Assembly: GCA_964429695.1 (NCBI GenBank)
Contig: CAYSCS010000041.1
Span: 1-20,336, forward strand
Length of the DNA stretch: 20,336 bases
DNA from: CAYSCS01 sp964429695
Lineage (GTDB): Bacteria; Acidobacteriota; Aminicenantia; Aminicenantales; Aminicenantaceae
Direction: 5' to 3'
Shown here: positions 7,837-15,408 of the stretch, piece after piece
How the letters are laid out: the number at the start of each line of letters is the position of its first letter
How positions within the stretch are numbered: position 1 is the stretch's first letter
Notes under the pieces: generated by a model
Seen by the model: only the letters and a program-made list of their open reading frames with translations
Told to the model about the DNA's origin: nothing
Database searches by the model: none
Translations under genes and position numbers: made by a program

Positions 7837-8799
7837 ATGTCTCAGAAGAATTTTTATCTTGCCCTTTTTTTGAGTCTTATGTTTTCTTGGGGGATCTCTC
7901 TTTCCCAGGCAAAGGAAATCAAGAAGATTACTCTTGAAGAAGTGCTCTCCATCGGGGACATTGAAGATGACTGTTTATTTCAGTGGGTTGGAGTCAGTGT
8001 TGATTCTCAAGGTTATATCTATGTCACTGATTCTATGGATTATTCCGTAAAAAAGTTTGACTCCAAAGGAAGGCTCATCAAGAAAACAGGTGGAAAGGGG
8101 CAGGCTCCAGGAGAATTCCTGGGGATAAGGGACGTGGAAAGCAGTGAGGAATTTCTTTACGTCACAGACCAATTTCTTCCCGGAATTCAAGTCTTCAATA
8201 ATAATCTTGAGTACGTGCGTCGCATTCCTTTAAGCACACCCGTCGCTGAGCTCAAGGTGCTCTCGGATCAAAGAATAGCAATTTCTACTCTTTTTCCAGG
8301 AGAAAAACCCAGAATAATAATCCTCAATGAAGAAGGGGATGTGATTAGGGAAATAGTCTACTCTAAGAAGATTCTTCCTTTCATGATGGACCTAGTGAGT
8401 TTCGATATCGATTCTCATGGCCATATCTACATAGCCTTTAATTTCATAGATAGAATCATGAAACTCGACGAGAAAGGCGGGGAAGTCTGGTCCAGATCTT
8501 TACTTAAAAAAAGGAAGGTAAAGAAAGAGAAAATTTCCTCTTATCTAGTTCCAACCGAACTTGTGTACAAAGATATTTCCCTGGATGGAGAAGGAAATCT
8601 TTTTGTTCTTGGGGGTCATCTTTCCAAGAATAGAAGCCGAGATGTCTATGTTCTAAGTTCAGAAGGAAAGTACCTGACGAGCTTTTCTTTACCCGAGCAG
8701 AGCCACTGTCTTCATGTTGACAGAGAGAATTTCCTCTATTCAAGAGCAAACGATGGAATTACACTCAAAAAATTCAAGATGAGATATGAATACAAATAG
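7837..8799 (+). CDS. Exported six-bladed beta-propeller (NHL-type) protein
   Basis: This 320-residue protein has a signal peptide with a likely cut after Ala25 (S-Q-A). NHL-like repeats follow, each with a hydrophobic strand, D-S-x-G-x-I-Y-V-type turns and a K-F-D-x-x-G-type strand. The clearest are near residues 50-95, 98-130, 185-220 and 245-285. This fits a six-bladed propeller of the kind common in Bacteroidetes and Aminicenantes-like bacteria. Such proteins are usually binding scaffolds, and no catalytic motif is visible. The ATG at 7837 has AAGGA just upstream. An overlapping ATG at 7832 is out of frame. It follows the peptide genes by 51 bp and overlaps the thioredoxin-like gene by 14 bp. 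It could bind the peptides at the cell surface or in the periplasm, but this is only inferred from position. Confidence 0.88.
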   Translation: MSQKNFYLALFLSLMFSWGISLSQAKEIKKITLEEVLSIGDIEDDCLFQWVGVSVDSQGYIYVTDSMDYSVKKFDSKGRLIKKTGGKGQAPGEFLGIRDVESSEEFLYVTDQFLPGIQVFNNNLEYVRRIPLSTPVAELKVLSDQRIAISTLFPGEKPRIIILNEEGDVIREIVYSKKILPFMMDLVSFDIDSHGHIYIAFNFIDRIMKLDEKGGEVWSRSLLKKRKVKKEKISSYLVPTELVYKDISLDGEGNLFVLGGHLSKNRSRDVYVLSSEGKYLTSFSLPEQSHCLHVDRENFLYSRANDGITLKKFKMRYEYK

Positions 8800-9298
8800 T
8801 GCATTTTTGAGAGGGATTTTATTTTTCATATTTTCATTCTGGTTTTTTATTCCCCGCTCCCAGGGCTTTCTTGACGCTCTTTCTTCTCCTGAGGTGTACC
8901 TGAACAAGGAAGGAGAGAAGAGGCTTGCCATCCTGCTTTTAAATTTAGAAAGCTTTATGTGTTTTTCATGTCTTGATTCCTTTCTTGAGTTTTATTCAAA
9001 TCTCGAAAGCTTTATAAAAACTGAAGAGATATGGATAATCACCATTTTGAGCGAAGATGAGCCAAGCGACGAAAAATCAGTTAAGATTATAGAGAAAAAG
9101 CTCGGTGCCTTTCTTTCGGTAAACAACATAAAAAAACCATTTCTTCTAGACCGCTTCCGGGTCTTAAACCAGTTAGCTAGCGAAGGAAATGTCCTCCTTG
9201 TTCTGGATGAATCCCGTAACGTAGTTAAGAAGTATAGCCTGCCTCTTTCAGAGTCAGAAAAGGAGGAAATACTCGGTTTTTTTGAAGGTAAAAGATAG
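8786..9298 (+). CDS. Exported thioredoxin-like protein with CXXC
   Basis: This 170-residue protein has an N-terminal hydrophobic segment (about residues 6-24) acting as a signal peptide or membrane anchor. A strand ending N-L-E-S-F-M leads into Cys59-F-S-Cys62 followed by a helix, the layout of a thioredoxin or TlpA/redoxin active site. A later V-L-L-V-L-D-E-S-x-N-V-V hairpin fits the C-terminal half of that fold, but I cannot find the usual cis-proline before it. The family call is therefore by fold, not by subfamily. It begins inside the end of the propeller gene (14-bp overlap), suggesting translational coupling. Being extracytoplasmic and beside four-cysteine peptides, it could oxidise, reduce or shuffle their disulfides. 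That role is inferred. Confidence 0.78.
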   Translation: MNTNSAFLRGILFFIFSFWFFIPRSQGFLDALSSPEVYLNKEGEKRLAILLLNLESFMCFSCLDSFLEFYSNLESFIKTEEIWIITILSEDEPSDEKSVKIIEKKLGAFLSVNNIKKPFLLDRFRVLNQLASEGNVLLVLDESRNVVKKYSLPLSESEKEEILGFFEGKR

Positions 9299-9399
9299 GT
9301 TTTTTAAATTTTTTTTGCGAGAAAAGAGGGAAAGATTTCTGTTTTTTAAGGCACCTTCCTTTCTTTTTGTAAAAGACTGAGAGATGCTTAAGACCTGAA

Positions 9400-9428
9400 T
9401 TGAAATACTCCTGCCTTAAATATAAAAT
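9400..9428 (+). promoter_or_regulatory. Sigma70-type promoter for tRNA-Arg
   Basis: TTGAAA (9400-9405) and TAAAAT (9423-9428) are separated by exactly 17 bp, each with one mismatch to consensus. The start would be near 9435, about 24 nt before the mature tRNA. This spacing is ordinary for a tRNA gene with a short 5' leader. Confidence 0.65.
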
Positions 9429-9458
9429 GTTTGCGTGAATGCACGTTGAGCAGTTAGG

Positions 9459-9534
9459 GCGCCTGTAGCTCAGGGGAGAGAGCGACGGACTCCGGATCCG
9501 TAGGCCACAGGTTCGAATCCTGTCAGGCGCACCA
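9459..9534 (+). tRNA. tRNA-Arg (anticodon CCG)
   Basis: A full cloverleaf can be drawn. The acceptor stem GCGCCTG (9459-9465) pairs with CAGGCGC (9524-9530). The D-arm is GCTC/GAGC (9468-9471 with 9480-9483). The anticodon stem is ACGGA/TCCGT (9485-9489 with 9497-9501) with loop CTCCGGA. The variable loop has five bases. The T-arm ACAGG/CCTGT carries the loop TTCGAAT. The anticodon CCG (9492-9494) reads the CGG arginine codon. The discriminator base is A9531 and CCA is encoded (9532-9534). No duplicated 3' end that would mark an integrated element is seen in the window. Confidence 0.97.
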
Positions 9535-9548
9535 CAATTTACCCTCGC

Positions 9549-9625
9549 CACAAAGGAGTAGTGACCAAATCCAAATATCACCTCTTCTTTCACCTCTGGA
9601 GGCGATTGATTAAGGTCACTTTGTG
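9549..9625 (+). repeat. Bulged inverted repeat downstream of the tRNA
   Basis: CACAAA (9549-9554) pairs with TTTGTG (9620-9625), and GTGACC (9561-9566) pairs with GGTCAC (9614-9619). This gives a 12-bp stem interrupted by a six-base bulge on the 5' side. Inside lies a small CCTC/GAGG repeat (about 9593-9602). It could be a processing or termination structure for the tRNA transcript, a leader structure of the next gene, or a remnant of a mobile element. Confidence 0.5.
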
Positions 9626-9649
9626 TATTACATATTATTCATCAAAAAT

Positions 9650-10366
9650 ATGAGACCAAATACTCGTGCGTTTCTCTTCTTATTTTTCTTCTACTCCTCT
9701 CTTTTTCCCTTTGCAGAAAGATGCAAGCTAGAGAGGGTTTTTCACGAAGGAGAAAACAATTCTTTGCTTTATCTTAATCATTGCTGGGATTTAATTCTTT
9801 CGCATGCAAACCTTGAGGGGTCGTTTAATTTTAATCAAGTTCAAACGAAAGAAGACCCTTCTTCCTTTAGTTCAAGAAAGAATTTTCTCAAAGGGAAAAA
9901 AATTGCCCTAGGAATAGGCTACGGTCAATCATTCGGAGGATTTGGCGCTCTCTTTCAGTTTATGCCTTTCAAAGGAATGTGGTTTCACTTTGGAGCTGGG
10001 TATTATCCTGCTTCCTACATTTGCTCAAATTCAAGCTGGGTAAAAAATAAATTACTCATGAGCGGGGGAATTAAGTATTATCTTCCTTACGAGGCTCTGA
10101 GGATACATCCTTATCTTGATTTTCAGTTTGGTCAAATCGGCATTGAGGCAGCTCTTGTTTTCCAAGGAAAGTTTTATCACGGGCCTTTGTTCGAGGAGAG
10201 GCAGGAAACTCTCTGGGGGCCTGGAATCCTTGGAGGGCTGGAGTTTAGGAAAGGAGTCTTTGGTTTCTTTGCTTCTTCGGGGCTTGCCCATAACTTGAGA
10301 AATTTAAATTGGCTAGAGAAAAAATATTTTTTAATTTTTGATGTTGGACTTTTAACCTATTTTTAA
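9650..10366 (+). CDS. Exported protein, probable outer-membrane beta-barrel
   Basis: This protein of about 238 residues starts M-R-P-N-T-R followed by a strongly hydrophobic stretch, a good signal peptide with a cut near A-E-R-C. From about residue 85 on it alternates Gly, aromatic and hydrophobic residues in strand-like runs such as I-A-L-G-I-G-Y-G, and it ends in Y-F, as many outer-membrane barrels do. I do not recognise a named family. The start is uncertain. A GTG at 9623 has a weak AAGG upstream and would add nine residues. I prefer the ATG at 9650 because it gives a cleaner signal peptide. The GTG lies in the 3' arm of the inverted repeat at 9549-9625. The papain-like protease follows after 94 bp. 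Confidence 0.7.
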   Translation: MRPNTRAFLFLFFFYSSLFPFAERCKLERVFHEGENNSLLYLNHCWDLILSHANLEGSFNFNQVQTKEDPSSFSSRKNFLKGKKIALGIGYGQSFGGFGALFQFMPFKGMWFHFGAGYYPASYICSNSSWVKNKLLMSGGIKYYLPYEALRIHPYLDFQFGQIGIEAALVFQGKFYHGPLFEERQETLWGPGILGGLEFRKGVFGFFASSGLAHNLRNLNWLEKKYFLIFDVGLLTYF

Positions 10367-10440
10367 GGTATGAATATTTTTCTGATTTTACAATGAAGAG
10401 AGAAAGTTCATCTTTTTAAGAAGAGATTTATCTCTTATCT

Positions 10441-10463
10441 CATCTTCGGAGGAGGATAAGATG
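10441..10463 (+). promoter_or_regulatory. Possible hairpin over the protease ribosome-binding site
   Basis: CATCTT (10441-10446) is exactly complementary to AAGATG (10458-10463), which includes the start codon. The Shine-Dalgarno GGAGGAGG (10448-10455) lies in the loop. An alternative pairing, CTTATC (10435-10440) with GATAAG (10455-10460), would compete with it. Just upstream, AAGAGA/TCTCTT (10421-10436) forms another perfect 6-bp hairpin. The pairing could lower translation until melted or bound. Confidence 0.3.
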
Positions 10464-11783
10464 TTCAAAAAGAGCCAAGCGTGGGTCTTGTTAACTCTCC
10501 TCTCTCTTTTCTTTTTAATTGGAACTAACTTTAATCAAAATTCTCTTCAAGACGAGATCGAGAGGTTGAACCTTGAGATCAAAATTCAGGGACTTGAATG
10601 GGAGGCAGGTGAGACTTCGATAAGCAGACTTCCCTTGGAAGAGAGGAGGATGAGACTCGGGGCAATAAAGCCTGTTGGGGAAGATTATGAAAATTTAGCA
10701 GAAGTGAAAATAAGGAGTACTCTACCTTCTTCGCTTGATTGGAGGTCAAGAAACGGGAGAAATTACATGACTACTATCAAGGATCAGGGGAACTGCGGCA
10801 GTTGTTGGGCTTTTTCCGTCCTGGGGACAATGGAGGCAGTTTATAACATCGAAAACAACATTTTCTTGGTCGGGAATCTGTTGAGGGGAACAAACTTTGT
10901 TCGCAGAGAGAATGAGGGAAGCTTTCTCGAAGAGGTGTCCGCAGATTATCTAGGATGGATTTCAGGGAACTCCCTCAAGTTCCCAGATTTTTCTGAGCAG
11001 GACCTAATTTCATGCTCTCAAGCAGGAGACTGTGATGGAGGATGGGGATGGAAAGCAGCTACCCATGTGAGGAATCAGGGAGTGGTTTCCGAGGATTGTT
11101 TCCCATATTTAGGGAGGAATGCACCTTGTACGCGCTGTTCGAATTGGCGAGAGAAATTGGCAACTATTCAGGGATGGGGATGGGTTACCCAAGCTTTCGA
11201 AGACAGAAACAGGATAAAAAATGCCCTTCAGGATGGGCCTTTGAGCTTTTTTATGGATGTTTACTCCGATTTCTATTATTACAGAAGGGGCGTTTATGAA
11301 CCGACATTTTCAGCGACCTACGAGGGAGGCCACCTTGTGGTTCTCGTTGGTTATGACGACAGCCAAGGATGCTGGATTTGCAAGAATTCGTGGGGAAGTG
11401 CGTGGGGAGAGGATGGGTATTTCAGGATAAGGAGAGGAGTCTGTAGCGGAGGCCAGTATGTGATGAGGTTATGGGGAGTATCAATTAAAAATCACCCTCC
11501 TGTTCTTCAAACCATAGGCAATCAGACCATCAAAGAAGGACAGGAATTTACTCTCAACCTTCATGCCTCAGACCCGGATGGTGATGAACTCTTCTTTAAC
11601 GCTTTTCCCCTTCCTCAAGGATCTTCCTTTGATTCACACAACGGGGTTTTTAACTGGACTCCAAGTTATATTCAAGACGGAGAATATAGGATAAGGTTTT
11701 CTGTTTCAGATGGCTTGCAGGAGGATTTTGAAGATATCACCATCACCGTGCTTAATGTCAAAAGGGGAAAAGCAAAGATCTAA
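10461..11783 (+). CDS. Secreted papain-family (C1A) cysteine protease with Ig-like domain
   Basis: This 440-residue protein has a signal peptide (about residues 1-25). A short propeptide-like region follows, with W-E-A-G-E-T-S and E-E-R-R-M-R-L-G, as in other bacterial C1A precursors. The mature catalytic domain spans about residues 88-340. Gln109 would form the oxyanion hole. Cys115 lies in GNCGSCWAF, His291 in G-G-H-L-V-V and Asn309 in KNSWGSAWG, so the catalytic triad is complete. Extra cysteines suggest disulfides. A C-terminal domain (about 345-435) begins N-H-P-P-V-L, carries D-P-D-G-D and ends in alternating strands. This is typical of the putative-Ig/cadherin-like domains of secreted proteins. 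The strong GGAGGAGG supports the start. It probably acts outside the cytoplasm on proteins. The stop is 13 bp before the next gene. Confidence 0.95.
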   Translation: MFKKSQAWVLLTLLSLFFLIGTNFNQNSLQDEIERLNLEIKIQGLEWEAGETSISRLPLEERRMRLGAIKPVGEDYENLAEVKIRSTLPSSLDWRSRNGRNYMTTIKDQGNCGSCWAFSVLGTMEAVYNIENNIFLVGNLLRGTNFVRRENEGSFLEEVSADYLGWISGNSLKFPDFSEQDLISCSQAGDCDGGWGWKAATHVRNQGVVSEDCFPYLGRNAPCTRCSNWREKLATIQGWGWVTQAFEDRNRIKNALQDGPLSFFMDVYSDFYYYRRGVYEPTFSATYEGGHLVVLVGYDDSQGCWICKNSWGSAWGEDGYFRIRRGVCSGGQYVMRLWGVSIKNHPPVLQTIGNQTIKEGQEFTLNLHASDPDGDELFFNAFPLPQGSSFDSHNGVFNWTPSYIQDGEYRIRFSVSDGLQEDFEDITITVLNVKRGKAKI

Positions 11784-11796
11784 AGGAGTCAAGGTC

Positions 11797-12426
11797 ATGA
11801 GAGTAAAAAGGATATTTTTCTTCGCTTTTTTGGTTTTTATTTTCGGCCAAGGTTTCTTACAGGCACGCATCACTTTCTATGTTTTCGGATGTGGAAACTA
11901 TGTCAATTCAGTAGGAGATGAGTCTGATTACGAAGAGGGAGAGAATGATTTCCCCATAACCTCTTCTCATCAAACATACGGTTTTGGGCTTGGCATTGTC
12001 TACAATTTAAAGACGGTTTTTGTAGGGCTTGAGGCTAATTACAACCTTAAGGGAAAGGCGACTTTGACCGACCCATCGGATGGGGATACGGTGGAAATTG
12101 ATACTTTGAGAAATTTTGCAGGATTACTTAATCTTGGCCTCATCATCATCGGGAATAAAAGAGCCAGAATATTCTTAAATGGTGGAGTAGGATTGGGAGC
12201 CTTCGAGGACTCAAAGACGAGACTTTACACCTCTCAGCTTGGCTATGAAACAAGAATCGAACCTCCGGAGAAGAAATATTTTTTCACTGGTTTTGGAGGC
12301 GGGGGAGTCGAATTTTATGTTTCCTCCGCCGTGGGATTTCTTTTCAATGTCAGATATTTCTATTTTGCTCTTGAAAAGCCTCAGACAATGGCAGCCGCAT
12401 TGGCTGGGTTAATTCTCAGCTTTTAA
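11797..12426 (+). CDS. Outer-membrane beta-barrel-like protein
   Basis: This 209-residue protein has a signal peptide (M-R-V-K-R then a hydrophobic core, cut near L-Q-A). A barrel-like pattern of alternating residues follows, with repeated Gly-rich strands (Y-G-F-G-L-G-I-V-Y, L-N-G-G-V-G-L-G, F-G-G-G-G-V-E-F) and a terminal Phe. This is the layout of small OmpA/OprF-type 8-stranded barrels, but I cannot name a family. I chose ATG 11797 because AAGGAG (11783-11788) lies 8 nt upstream and it begins a normal signal peptide. An upstream in-frame start at 11710 would overlap the protease gene by 74 bp. The close spacing suggests an operon with the protease. Confidence 0.78.
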   Translation: MRVKRIFFFAFLVFIFGQGFLQARITFYVFGCGNYVNSVGDESDYEEGENDFPITSSHQTYGFGLGIVYNLKTVFVGLEANYNLKGKATLTDPSDGDTVEIDTLRNFAGLLNLGLIIIGNKRARIFLNGGVGLGAFEDSKTRLYTSQLGYETRIEPPEKKYFFTGFGGGGVEFYVSSAVGFLFNVRYFYFALEKPQTMAAALAGLILSF

Positions 12427-12635
12427 GCGATTTTTCTTCCCTTTCTTTGCCCTCAGGAAGGATGGGGGATGCCAAAATCCAGATTTAATTTTTCCTTTGA
12501 TTTTTTCTTTGGGGAGCATATCATATTTATCTTAATCCCAAGTACAAAAAATAAAGAATACTGCTTGAGAAGATGATTGAGAAGTTAGGCTCTCTATTAA
12601 GAGACTCATAATTATAAGGGAGGAGGTTTACCCCT

Positions 12636-14465
12636 ATGGAAAGGAGAAAGGCTCTGGAGAAAATTGCCAAGAGACTCAGGCTTCATTCTTTAAAGATGAC
12701 GACTGAGGCAGGCTCAGGGCATCCCACAACCTGCCTTTCCATGGCAGAATTGATGGCTTGCCTCTTTTTTAGTGAGATGAAATATGATCCCCAAGATTAT
12801 GATAACTTAGCAAATGATGAATGCGTCCTTTCCAAGGGACATGCAGCGCCTATTCTCTGGGCTGCACTTGCCGAGGCGGGAATCATCCCCTTTAAAAAAC
12901 TAAATCAGCTGAGAAAAATAAGGAGTAATCTTGAGGGACATCCCACTCCTAGAATGCCCTGGGTAAAAACAGCTACAGGTTCACTTGGACAGGGACTTTC
13001 GATTGGGGTAGGCATGGCCCTCGCGATGAGAATCCATCGTTCTCCAGCCCGAGTTTATGTCCTCATGGGAGACGGAGAGTGTGCGGAGGGAGCGGTTTGG
13101 GAAGCGGCAAATGCTGCTTCATATCTTAATCTTGAGAACCTGGTTGCAATTGTGGATGTCAACAGATTAGGCCAGTCTCAGGAAACTATGCACGGCCACG
13201 ACCTGAAGGCCTATCAGAGAAAGTTTAAAGCCTTTGGCTGGGAGACAGCGATAATCGATGGGCATAATGTGGATGAGATTCTGGAAGCTTTTAGGATTGC
13301 TCGAGAATCAGGAAAACCATTTGCCATCTTAGCAAAGACTATAAAGGGGAAGGGAGTTTCTTTCCTCGAAGATAAGAATGGCTGGCATGGAAAAGCGCTG
13401 AATGAAGAGGAGCTCAAAAAGGCGCTCGAGGAGCTTGGCGATTTCCCAGAAATTGATTCCTTCTCTTTCGTCCAAACACAGGAAGAAAGAAGGGATTTCC
13501 GTCTCCCTGAGAGATACAATTTCCCCAAAACAGAATACAAAAAGAGCACCGCCACGAGGAGAGCCTACGGAAACGCTCTTTTGAGTCTGGGTAGAATAAA
13601 CAGAGCAGTAGTGGCACTCGATGGAGATGTCAAGAACTCTACATACGCTGAAGATTTTTTTAATGCCTTTCCTGAAAGGGCTTTCCAGTGCTTCATAGCA
13701 GAACAGAGCATGGTAGGTATGGCGATGGGGCTTTCCGCAAAAGGTCTCCTTCCTTTTGTGGCTACTTTCGCCGCCTTCCTCTCCAGGGCGCATGATCAAA
13801 TCAGAATGGCGGCTTATTCTTTTTCTAACATTAAGTTCGTCGGCTCTCATGCAGGGGTAAGTATCGGGGCAGATGGCCCTTCACAGATGGGGCTTGAAGA
13901 CATGGCCATGTTCAGGCCTATCCCGGGATGTGTCATCCTCTATCCTTGTGATGCCTATTCCACAGAAGCTTGCGTTGAATCTTTAGCGAAGCAAAAGGGA
14001 CTCGGGTACCTGAGGACAACAAGACCCTCTACTCCTCTTATTTATGCCAAAGGAGAAAAGTTTCCCATCGGGGGATCAAAGATTCTCAAAAAGAGCCCCC
14101 ATGATGTAGCAGCTGTCGTTGCGGCAGGAATTACGGTGCACGAGGCACTTAAGGCATACAGAGACTTGAGTGAGGAGAAAATATTCATTCGAGTCATCGA
14201 TGCTTACTCCATAAAACCCTTGGATAAAGAAAGAATCATTACTAACATTGAGGAAGCCGGAAAGAAGGCGATAGTGGTCGAAGACCATTTCGAAGGAGGT
14301 GGTTTGGGAGATGCAGTTGCCTTGGCTCTCGGAGGAAGAGCAGAGATAGTTCACCTCGCCATCAAAGAGATTCCCCGTTCAGGAGAGCCTGATGAGCTCT
14401 TAGATAAATATGGCATAAATGCGGAAAGCATAAAGAAGGCTGTAAGAGAAATCATCCGTAAATAG
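12636..14465 (+). CDS. tkt: Transketolase, animal-type single chain
   Basis: This thiamine-diphosphate enzyme moves two-carbon ketol units between sugar phosphates in the non-oxidative pentose phosphate pathway. At 609 residues it is shorter than the roughly 660-residue E. coli type. It resembles the animal TKT/TKTL group, with matching stretches such as STFAAF-like FVATFAAFLSRAHDQIRMAA and GSHAGVSIGADGPSQM. The N-terminal AGSGHP has His29. The cofactor motif GDGE is at 145-148 with Asn176. The pyrimidine-domain catalytic Glu is Glu356 in A-E-Q-S-M. The C-terminal domain includes EDHFEGGGLGDAV. GGGAGGAGG (12618-12626) supports the ATG. The nuclease-like gene begins 32 bp after the stop. Both halves are in one chain, unlike the split archaeal and some bacterial forms. 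Confidence 0.96.
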   Translation: MERRKALEKIAKRLRLHSLKMTTEAGSGHPTTCLSMAELMACLFFSEMKYDPQDYDNLANDECVLSKGHAAPILWAALAEAGIIPFKKLNQLRKIRSNLEGHPTPRMPWVKTATGSLGQGLSIGVGMALAMRIHRSPARVYVLMGDGECAEGAVWEAANAASYLNLENLVAIVDVNRLGQSQETMHGHDLKAYQRKFKAFGWETAIIDGHNVDEILEAFRIARESGKPFAILAKTIKGKGVSFLEDKNGWHGKALNEEELKKALEELGDFPEIDSFSFVQTQEERRDFRLPERYNFPKTEYKKSTATRRAYGNALLSLGRINRAVVALDGDVKNSTYAEDFFNAFPERAFQCFIAEQSMVGMAMGLSAKGLLPFVATFAAFLSRAHDQIRMAAYSFSNIKFVGSHAGVSIGADGPSQMGLEDMAMFRPIPGCVILYPCDAYSTEACVESLAKQKGLGYLRTTRPSTPLIYAKGEKFPIGGSKILKKSPHDVAAVVAAGITVHEALKAYRDLSEEKIFIRVIDAYSIKPLDKERIITNIEEAGKKAIVVEDHFEGGGLGDAVALALGGRAEIVHLAIKEIPRSGEPDELLDKYGINAESIKKAVREIIRK

Positions 14466-14497
14466 TGCTTTTTGCCCCTTTCGTTTTTAAAGGAAAG

Positions 14498-15397
14498 ATG
14501 AGACTTATCAAAAATATTTTATTTATCCTAATAGGCTGGATGATAATTCAGGCGAGTCTTGCTTGCAGGAGCCAAAAGCTATCTACCCAAGCCGAAAGAG
14601 AGGGCTTAAACATCCGAGATGAAGCGGTTGTGACTTCAGTGTATGATGGGGATACAATCAGAGTTAGGTTTGAAAATGGTAAGCAGAGGAAGGTGAGATT
14701 GTTGGGAGTGGATTCACCTGAGATCGGAGATAGCAGGGAAGAAATAAGACTCCATGCTTTCTTTGCCAAGCGCTTTTCCTACAGTCACCTTTACCGAGAA
14801 AGAATTAAGCTTTCCTACGATGAAAACCTTGAAGACGGATACGGAAGACTACTTGCCTACGTTTTTACAGAGGATAAATTTTTTAATAAGTTTATCATCG
14901 AGCAAGGGTTTGCTTCAGCTCTGGTTAGCTTTCCCATGAGAGAGGATTACAAGCAAGAATTTCTTAAAGCTCAAGAAGAAGCAAGAAGGAAGAGAAGAGG
15001 TATCTGGGCTAAAGGAGATTTCCCCTCTATAGAAGCTGAAGAGGCAGCCTTTCATCTTGGAGAGATCGTCTCGGTTCGGTTTATCTGTGAGGAAGTTAAG
15101 AGAGGGAAAAACTTTATTTATCTTCTTGCACCAGAAGGAAAATTCGAAGCGCTTATTCCTTTAGAGAATGTTTCATCCTTTCCTGAAGTTTGGTTTTTAA
15201 GAGGCAAAAGACTTGAGGTCACAGGCTTTCTTGAAAAATATAAGGAAAGAATTCAGCTTCTTCTTTTCCTGAAAAGACAGATAAAATTTGAGGGGATTTA
15301 TCTAAGGCCGATTCTTAATCCAAGCACCAAGTCAGTATTTGAGCATTTGGGGAGGAGAAGGGAAGTAATGAAGATAGGGAGGCAAAAGCTTACTTAA
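14498..15397 (+). CDS. Exported staphylococcal-nuclease-like protein with OB-like domain
   Basis: This 299-residue protein has a hydrophobic N-terminus (about residues 7-22) ending S-L-A-C. Cleavage by either signal peptidase I or II is possible, and the lipobox is not canonical. The nuclease domain (about 42-172) keeps Asp50-Gly-Asp52-Thr, Arg67, Asp72, Glu75 and Arg117. These match S. aureus nuclease residues D19, D21, R35, D40, E43 and R87, so calcium binding and cleavage of nucleic acid are likely. A further segment (about 185-268) looks like an OB-fold and could help bind nucleic acid. It is not part of classic nucleases. A GTG overlapping the transketolase stop (14465) would add 11 residues. 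I chose 14498 because AAAGGA precedes it and it starts a normal signal peptide. Confidence 0.9.
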   Translation: MRLIKNILFILIGWMIIQASLACRSQKLSTQAEREGLNIRDEAVVTSVYDGDTIRVRFENGKQRKVRLLGVDSPEIGDSREEIRLHAFFAKRFSYSHLYRERIKLSYDENLEDGYGRLLAYVFTEDKFFNKFIIEQGFASALVSFPMREDYKQEFLKAQEEARRKRRGIWAKGDFPSIEAEEAAFHLGEIVSVRFICEEVKRGKNFIYLLAPEGKFEALIPLENVSSFPEVWFLRGKRLEVTGFLEKYKERIQLLLFLKRQIKFEGIYLRPILNPSTKSVFEHLGRRREVMKIGRQKLT

Positions 15398-15408
15398 ACT
15401 TTCTTTCT

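Noticed and set aside
9225..9593. Minus-strand ORF of 122 codons containing A-P-D-R-I-R-T-C-G-L-R-I-R-S-P
   Set aside because: This is the antisense translation of the tRNA-Arg gene, a well-known spurious protein in databases. No ribosome-binding site supports it and it also covers the end of the thioredoxin-like gene.
13329..13850. Long minus-strand ORF of 173 codons within the transketolase gene
   Set aside because: It lies wholly in a well-identified gene on the other strand, has no recognisable domain and has no ribosome-binding site. It is a shadow frame.
14465..14497. GTG start for the nuclease gene overlapping the transketolase stop
   Set aside because: It would place 11 extra residues before a normal signal peptide. 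The ATG at 14498 has AAAGGA upstream.
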